Positions 14,094-18,490 of a stretch of DNA of 18,490 nucleotides are shown one piece after another. The stretch spans positions 1 to 18,490 of the forward strand of contig JARRNY010000096.1 in NCBI GenBank assembly GCA_037384445.1, given 5' to 3'. The notes beneath the pieces were generated by a model, which had not been told where the DNA came from, did not search any database, and worked only from the letters and a program-made list of their open reading frames with translations. The translations under genes were made by a program, and so were the position numbers. How positions within the stretch are numbered: position 1 is the stretch's first letter; every line of letters starts with the position of its first letter. This stretch comes from Thiodiazotropha sp037384445 (GTDB taxonomy: Bacteria; Pseudomonadota; Gammaproteobacteria; Chromatiales; Chromatiaceae).

Positions 14094-15446
14094 TCAGATC
14101 ATCCGCGTATTCCGCCAGCGCGCCTCTTCCCGCGGCAAGCCACCGCTCAGCAACACATGCAGTGAGAAATCGTCATCGGTCTCCTGCCGGTAGGCCAGTA
14201 CCGATAACTCGTGTTTGAGCCAGTTGCTTTGCGGTGAGGTCTCCGGCGACAGTACCACCACGGCCGACTGGCACTCGCCAAGCACGCGGCTGATCGCTTT
14301 GTTCCACTCTTCTCCCGGAGAGATCTGCTCATCCGCCGACCAGACGGCAAAACCGTTCTGTTCAAGTAAGGCCTTCAATTCGTCGTAGAGAGACGCCAGG
14401 CGTCCCCGCCCGTCGGGCAAGGAGATAAAAATCTGAGGTTGTTCCTGACTACGCAGGGGCTGCCACACCGGCTCCCAGGAGAGATCCTTCAGCTCCTGAT
14501 CGGCGAACGCCGGCAGAGCATTCCTCTCCCCGCGATAGAGGCCTAGCAGTTTCGGCTTGAGCCCCTTGAACGGGCCGTCCACCCGCAACCGGGTCTCGTC
14601 GCCGTTGATGCCGCGCAGACGCAGCAGTCCCGGCGGAACATCGGGCACCTGGCGCACCGGTTCGGCCTCGCTCAATTCAAGGCTGCGACTCTGCCATCCC
14701 TCGGGCACCGGCCAGGCGAGCTCAAGGCTGAGCGGATCGGCGGCCAGGATCTCAACCTCGGTCCAGTCGGGGTCGTAGGGATAGCAGAGCTCCACACCGT
14801 CGCCGACGAAGCGAAAACCGAGGCTCGTCGTTGTGATGCTGGAGCCGGTGGTGCGCGCAGCGCTTGTCACCGGCGACAGCTTCACCCCCAGACTCTGCAG
14901 ATGGCCGGAGAGCAGGCCGGTCAGTTGCCGCCCGGCCTGGGAGTTGCGTGCCCGCTCAGGCAGTCGCGCATGGGCATCGGCGGCCCATCCCAGGAGGTTG
15001 TGGTCGACGTCGTTCTGCTCCAGCTCCAGGATCATCTGCCCGAGCTGACGCTGCATGTCGCCATAGGCCGCCTGATCGTCCCGCAGGGCGTGATAGACCA
15101 CCCGCTCCTCCAGCAGAATGGCGGCGTCCATCGCCCCATGGGCCGATTCGATCACCTCCCGGGCCAGCTCCAGTTCATCCTTGTGTTGCGCCAGCTCCCG
15201 ATAGAGCCGTTCACGCACCTCGGGAATCAGGGAGATGGCGTTGACATCCCGCGTCTGCACCAGGGGACTGAAGTAGAGGTCTGCCTCCACTCCCGCCTCG
15301 ACACGGCTCATCGCCCGCAAACGCATCGAGCGCAGCAGCTCGCTCTCGATGCGGATTGCCAGCGAGAGGTGGCGCGCCAGATCGACCACCTGGGGATAGG
15401 CGGCCCGCTCCTGCTCAATCAGTTCTTGGGCGGTTTCGGGGGTCAT
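14094..15446 (-). CDS. TIR-domain protein with unassigned N-terminal domains (3' end frameshifted)
   Basis: A 450-residue frame. Residues about 1-195 are helical and Glu/Arg/Leu-rich; 205-330 are beta-rich (LGFRFVGDGVELCYPYDPDW, LRLRGINGDETRLRVDGPF); 337-440 form a TIR domain. The TIR signs are strand A (PQIFISLPDG), helix A, GFAVWSADEQISPGEEWNKA (BB-loop region), SAVVVLSPETSPQSNWLKHE and the helix after it, then FSLHVLLSGG as a late strand. Acidic residues at 379, 380 and 413 are candidates for the catalytic glutamate of NAD-cleaving TIRs, but alignment is required. Start ATG 15446 overlaps the upstream stop as ATGA, so translation is coupled to the vWA-like gene. The last helix of the TIR breaks off abnormally at the GCGCGC tract (14118-14123), and its natural continuation is in the next frame. 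TIR proteins in such operons usually act as NAD-depleting or signalling effectors; that role is inferred. Confidence 0.85.
   Translation of the reverse strand: MTPETAQELIEQERAAYPQVVDLARHLSLAIRIESELLRSMRLRAMSRVEAGVEADLYFSPLVQTRDVNAISLIPEVRERLYRELAQHKDELELAREVIESAHGAMDAAILLEERVVYHALRDDQAAYGDMQRQLGQMILELEQNDVDHNLLGWAADAHARLPERARNSQAGRQLTGLLSGHLQSLGVKLSPVTSAARTTGSSITTTSLGFRFVGDGVELCYPYDPDWTEVEILAADPLSLELAWPVPEGWQSRSLELSEAEPVRQVPDVPPGLLRLRGINGDETRLRVDGPFKGLKPKLLGLYRGERNALPAFADQELKDLSWEPVWQPLRSQEQPQIFISLPDGRGRLASLYDELKALLEQNGFAVWSADEQISPGEEWNKAISRVLGECQSAVVVLSPETSPQSNWLKHELSVLAYRQETDDDFSLHVLLSGGLPREEARWRNTRMI
14118..14123 (-). other. GCGCGC tract: probable two-base insertion splitting the TIR-WD40 gene
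   Basis: Minus strand: the TIR frame reads GAG GCG CGC TGG and then stops 15 bases later. If one GC pair is removed, it reads GAG GCG CTG GCG GAA, giving REEALAEYADDLISRK with a normal final TIR helix, and runs on without a stop through the propeller frame to 12799. The rejoined protein would be about 880 residues. There is no heptamer slippery site, so a mutation, a phase-variable dinucleotide tract or a sequencing error is more likely than programmed frameshifting. Confidence 0.75.
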
Positions 15447-16453
15447 GGCGAGGTACTGACCTGCAGGCCGTGACCGACGATGCGCCGAATCATCGAGACA
15501 TGGGTGGCACGATCCCAGGTGAGGAGATAGAAGGCCTTGCGCAGTGATGCCGGCCAGCGTGACTCACCGTAGGGCAGCAGCGCGAGCAGCGGGCACTCTG
15601 CGCCATGCACCCGCTCGGCGAAATCGAGCCACTCCGCCTCGTCGGCACCTATTGAGGGCTCCCGGCGACGGGCGAGACCCAGGTCGCTCAGCACCACCAC
15701 CGGCGTCCCGGCGGCCGGGGGGAGATAGGGGCGCCGCCAGCGGCTGCGACTGCCGGGACCATAACCCCGCAGTGGGGAGTCGGCGAAGTAGAGGGTCTCC
15801 ACCCGATCCCGGCCGACGATGCCGAGGATCTCGTCGCGGATCAGCTCCTGGTCGGCGTAGTAGGGCCAGGCGCCCTGCCCCCGGTCGATCAGCAACTGGA
15901 TGCCGAAACGCAGCGTCGACATGGGCAGGCGGGGCAGCTCGGTGACCGGTCGCAGGGCGCTGATCTGCTCGAACAGACTGCCGTAGTCGATCTCCCCCTC
16001 GTTGCGCTGAGTGGCGAAGGCAGTGCTGATCAGGGCGCGGGAGGTCTTGGGATTGAATAGCGGCTCGAAGGGCGGACGCATCTCAAGCTGGGCATCGGTC
16101 AGCTCTGGCAGCGGCTCTGCGCCTTCCTGCCAGCCGCTGACCTGGCCTTCCGATGGCACCTCGCGACTCAGGATGGCGTAGGGGATTGGCGAGTCGGGAA
16201 GTTCGATCTGTTGGGACTCGGTTCTCGCGCTACCCGTAGCCGCCGCAAGCTGTTGCGCCTCCTCCCCTGTCGGGTCGTCATGTCCCGTCTCATCCGGGCC
16301 AAGCCCCCCCTTTTCAGTCAGCGGTAGCAGCCCATCCGGCAACCCCAGCATCTCGACACTCCAGGCGAGGCGCTCATCGGCGTCCTCGTGGCTTGTCTGC
16401 GCCAGAGCGGTCAGCAGATCGCCGAGCCAGATGTCGCCATAGGTCTTGTTCAT
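15443..16453 (-). CDS. vWA-like / SAV_2336-like protein lacking a classical MIDAS
   Basis: A 336-residue protein. Residues about 1-45 are helical (YGDIWLGDLLTALAQTSHED...), 46-120 form a low-complexity acidic linker, and 165-330 form a von Willebrand A-like alternating alpha/beta domain: strand 1 STLRFGIQLLIDRGQG (179-194), VETLYFADSPLRG (218-230), GTPVVVLSDLGLA (249-261), then CPLLALLPYGESRWP (287-301). In metal-binding vWA domains strand 1 ends DxSxS; here it is DRGQG, so the metal site appears lost. I recall similar sequences among SAV_2336-related proteins next to MoxR ATPases. MoxR ATPases commonly act on vWA partners. I chose ATG 16453 for its Gly-rich ribosome site; the longer frame to 16552 would overlap the ATPase gene. 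Its stop overlaps the TIR start (ATGA). Confidence 0.75.
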   Translation of the reverse strand: MNKTYGDIWLGDLLTALAQTSHEDADERLAWSVEMLGLPDGLLPLTEKGGLGPDETGHDDPTGEEAQQLAAATGSARTESQQIELPDSPIPYAILSREVPSEGQVSGWQEGAEPLPELTDAQLEMRPPFEPLFNPKTSRALISTAFATQRNEGEIDYGSLFEQISALRPVTELPRLPMSTLRFGIQLLIDRGQGAWPYYADQELIRDEILGIVGRDRVETLYFADSPLRGYGPGSRSRWRRPYLPPAAGTPVVVLSDLGLARRREPSIGADEAEWLDFAERVHGAECPLLALLPYGESRWPASLRKAFYLLTWDRATHVSMIRRIVGHGLQVSTSP

Positions 16454-16481
16454 CGCTCCCCCGCTCCGCTTTGCTGCCGTC

Positions 16482-17519
16482 TCAGGCGCTGCTCTGATTC
16501 GCCGCGCCCGATTTCTCCTCAACAGCAGGCCGCTTGGCCAGGGCCATCTCAATCAGGTATTTCCAGTGGTCAAAAAGGTTCTGCTGCTGTTCGACGGCCG
16601 CCAGCAGTTCCTGCTCGGTTGCCGGCACCTGAATTTTGAGCTGGATGCAGGCATCGATGGCATCCAGATACTCCGCCGTGCTCGGAGGACGCTGTCCAAG
16701 CTCTATTGCCTCCTTGCGCAGCTGGCTCAGGGAGTCGGCCACCCAGCGATAGAGTTCGCCTCCATCCTGGCCGAAATGCTGCTGCGCGATCGATGCCAGC
16801 TGTACCGCCGTCTTCTCCTTCAGGGTCAATACCACACAGCGGCGCAGAAAGGCCCGCGGTAGCTCCCGCTCTTCATTGGTGGTGATGATCACCAGCGGCG
16901 AACGTTTGTCACACACGGTGGTGCCGGTCTCCTGCACGGTGAACTGGCGCGAGCCGAGCGCCTCCAACAGATTGTTGGGGACATCGGGATCGGCCTTGTC
17001 GATCTCATCGATCAGCACCACGGCGCCAGCCGCCTCGTCACCCCCTGAGGGGTCGATCGCCGGCCCGGCTGCCAGCGGCTTTGCCGCGTCGAGCCCCCGC
17101 TGGCGCGCGCTCTGCGGATCGAAGGCCCACCAGAGCTTCCCCGGATTGAGATAGTTGTGGCGCTCCACCACCCGTGCTTTGGCCGCATCATCACTCTGGC
17201 TCACGTTGGCGTCGTTGAGACGACCCAGGGCATCGAACTCCCACATCATGTCGCGAGCCTGGGTGCGGGCATTCACGGTAAAGGGGTAGAAGGCGTGCCC
17301 CAGGGTATTGGCGACAAAGGGCGCGAGGGAGGATTTACCCGAACCTGCCGGCCCCCGCAGCAACAAGGGTCGGCCGGTAGTCTGCGCCACCTGCACGGCG
17401 AAGACCGTCTTCTCATCCCAGACATAGATCCTGCCATGGCCCCGTTCGCCGAAGGCGACGCGCTCGCCATCCGCCGTGCTTTTGTACTGTTCAGGTTTCG
17501 GCTTGAATAGCTCAACCAT
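16482..17519 (-). CDS. MoxR-type AAA+ ATPase
   Basis: A 345-residue protein with a complete AAA+ core: Walker A GPAGSGKSS (56-64), Walker B AVVLIDEIDKADPDVPNNLL (166-185, Asp171 and Glu172), sensor 1 IITTNEERELP (Asn215), and an Arg-finger region AFLRRC (223-228). The -DPDVPNNLLEAL- helix after Walker B matches MoxR-type ATPases, which work as ring-shaped chaperones on vWA proteins. Residues about 100-160 form an insert (RLNDANVSQS..., PLAAGPAIDPSGGDEAAG), so the Walker A to Walker B distance is longer than usual. Start ATG 17519 has GGGGAGAGA upstream; the GTG at 17540 has none. It sits between the unrecognised upstream gene (26 bases) and the vWA-like gene (28 bases) and is clearly co-transcribed. 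It probably remodels the vWA-like protein to switch the TIR effector; this is inference from similar gene sets. Confidence 0.9.
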   Translation of the reverse strand: MVELFKPKPEQYKSTADGERVAFGERGHGRIYVWDEKTVFAVQVAQTTGRPLLLRGPAGSGKSSLAPFVANTLGHAFYPFTVNARTQARDMMWEFDALGRLNDANVSQSDDAAKARVVERHNYLNPGKLWWAFDPQSARQRGLDAAKPLAAGPAIDPSGGDEAAGAVVLIDEIDKADPDVPNNLLEALGSRQFTVQETGTTVCDKRSPLVIITTNEERELPRAFLRRCVVLTLKEKTAVQLASIAQQHFGQDGGELYRWVADSLSQLRKEAIELGQRPPSTAEYLDAIDACIQLKIQVPATEQELLAAVEQQQNLFDHWKYLIEMALAKRPAVEEKSGAANQSSA

Positions 17520-17545
17520 GACGTCTCTCTCCCCGCTCACTTAAT

Positions 17546-18490
17546 TTATATTCCCAGCAGACTCTGTCTGCGTTTCCATCTCTTATAGGCATAGGTTTCG
17601 TTGTGCCTGACCGAATCACCGGAGACCAGCAACGGCTTGATGATCTGCGCCCGATCCTCTAACCCGGCGGGCAGATTGGGCACCTCTTCCTGGCCGATGA
17701 GCGCGACAAAGGTTACGCGCTGGTATCTATCTGCCAGTTGCGCAATGGATGACAACTGAAACGCATTCAGCTTGAGCTCGTCGATCAGATAGCGCCGACC
17801 CTCTGTCTCGAGAAACTCCAGCTCCTCGTTGATCAGCTGTTCGGTGACCTGAGGCGAAGAGGGATCCAGGTTGAGGCGATGACAGATCGCGTTGCGGACC
17901 TGCTTTATGAGCGCCTGTGCCCCGCCTCTGCCGATGGGCGAGTGACCGCCGAGCAGCTGAGCCGTATCGTGAAGCCCCTGAGCAGGCTGTTCGCCTTGAG
18001 TCGCCTCCGGCGGTCCCAGGATGTCGCTATCCTTGAACGGATAGACCCGTTTCAGAAACTGCTCACAGGTAAAGCCAGCCTCCGAGCCGTTGATGATGGC
18101 GCAGCGTTTGCCGGGCTCCGCCCTTCTGATCGCGGCCAGTTGCTGCGCGGCTTCGCTGTCGACCCAGCAGGGAGCGATCAGTTCGAAGATCTGTTCGATA
18201 GGCATCGGCAGGGCGCCCTTGATCTCGTTCAACGCTTTGATCTGATTCGACAGGGACTCCGACAACAACCAGCGCACGAAAAGCAATCTCTCGGCCTCGG
18301 CTATCACCTTTCCGGGCAGGATTTCCAAATCCAGTTCCTCGATTGCTCCGCGGATCACCTCCGGCGCCACACCCTCGAACCAGCGAAACAGCTGTCCCTC
18401 GATCGCACTGGTGGGTTCTGTCAGTAGTGGATCGAGTTGTTGCAGCTTGTCGAGGAGGATAGCCCGCTTCTCATCGAGCCGGCCGATCTG
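17546..18490 (-). CDS. Unrecognised protein, first visible gene of the MoxR/TIR operon (5' end beyond window)
   Basis: An open frame runs from the right edge (first visible codon CAG, reading QIGRLDEKRAILLDKLQQLD) to the stop at 17546, 314 residues, with no stop or clear start in view. A GTG at 18370 is internal to the frame and is not a convincing start. The protein is Leu/Glu-rich and mostly helical in its first half (LEILPGKVIAEAERLLFVRW). Near the middle it has an alpha/beta-like strand (GKRCAIINGSEAGFTCEQFL), then a flexible PEATQGEQPAQG linker, helices (LIKQVRNAICHRLNLD), and an end with strands (RVTFVALIGQEE). It lies 26 bases before the MoxR gene. By position it could be a sensor or adaptor for the system, like the associated proteins in MoxR/vWA conflict systems, but I recognise no domain. 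Confidence 0.7.
   Translation of the reverse strand, partial: QIGRLDEKRAILLDKLQQLDPLLTEPTSAIEGQLFRWFEGVAPEVIRGAIEELDLEILPGKVIAEAERLLFVRWLLSESLSNQIKALNEIKGALPMPIEQIFELIAPCWVDSEAAQQLAAIRRAEPGKRCAIINGSEAGFTCEQFLKRVYPFKDSDILGPPEATQGEQPAQGLHDTAQLLGGHSPIGRGGAQALIKQVRNAICHRLNLDPSSPQVTEQLINEELEFLETEGRRYLIDELKLNAFQLSSIAQLADRYQRVTFVALIGQEEVPNLPAGLEDRAQIIKPLLVSGDSVRHNETYAYKRWKRRQSLLGI

Noticed and set aside
14080..14130. Programmed -1 ribosomal frameshift joining TIR and propeller
   Set aside because: No X-XXY-YYZ slippery heptamer at the crossing point; the GC repeat explains the shift more simply.
14901..15473. 190-codon plus-strand frame opposite the TIR gene
   Set aside because: Antisense shadow: no domain, no start signal, and the opposite frame is well supported.

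Overview
The window looks like gammaproteobacterial chromosome made of patches. Positions 1 to about 3.6 kb are visibly AT-rich and accessory; from about 3.95 kb onward the DNA is GC-rich with dense, mostly minus-strand genes. Cardiolipin synthase, bactofilin and LysR-type genes, a near-perfect CRP-type site and integron attC sites all fit a gammaproteobacterium. No rRNA or marker gene is present, so nothing finer can be said.

Layout. (1) 1-2248: four minus-strand gene cassettes separated by attC-like sites, with no integrase in view. They carry a partial small protein, a DUF6414-like protein whose last codons lie in attC, and two small membrane proteins. (2) 2249-2610: no convincing gene. 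(3) 2611-3594: a secreted or membrane-linked Sel1-repeat protein with a Cys-rich tail, with a CRP-type palindrome upstream. (4) 3948-6301: a LysR regulator divergent from a CMD/AhpD-like and PNPOx-like gene pair, with a duplicated operator-like sequence between them and a cut-off third reading frame at the end. (5) 6446-8417: cardiolipin synthase, a membrane coiled-coil protein and a possible leader ORF. (6) 8648-11985: B12-binding radical SAM protein, methyltransferase-like protein and bactofilin, with a 145-bp tandem repeat array between the first two. (7) 12384-18490: a compact minus-strand operon, cut by the right window edge. It encodes an unrecognised protein, a MoxR-type AAA+ ATPase, a vWA-like/SAV_2336-like protein, a TIR-domain protein and a beta-propeller protein, then a PGDYG-like protein.

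The most interesting region is the last. A MoxR ATPase, a vWA-like partner that appears to lack the metal-binding DxSxS motif, and a TIR effector with a WD40-like propeller resemble the MoxR/vWA-centred conflict systems predicted by comparative genomics. The TIR and propeller frames appear to have been one gene of about 880 codons. They are now separated by a two-base shift at a GCGCGC tract, which is either phase variation, recent inactivation or a sequence error. The cassette array and the palindromic repeat families are the other notable structures.
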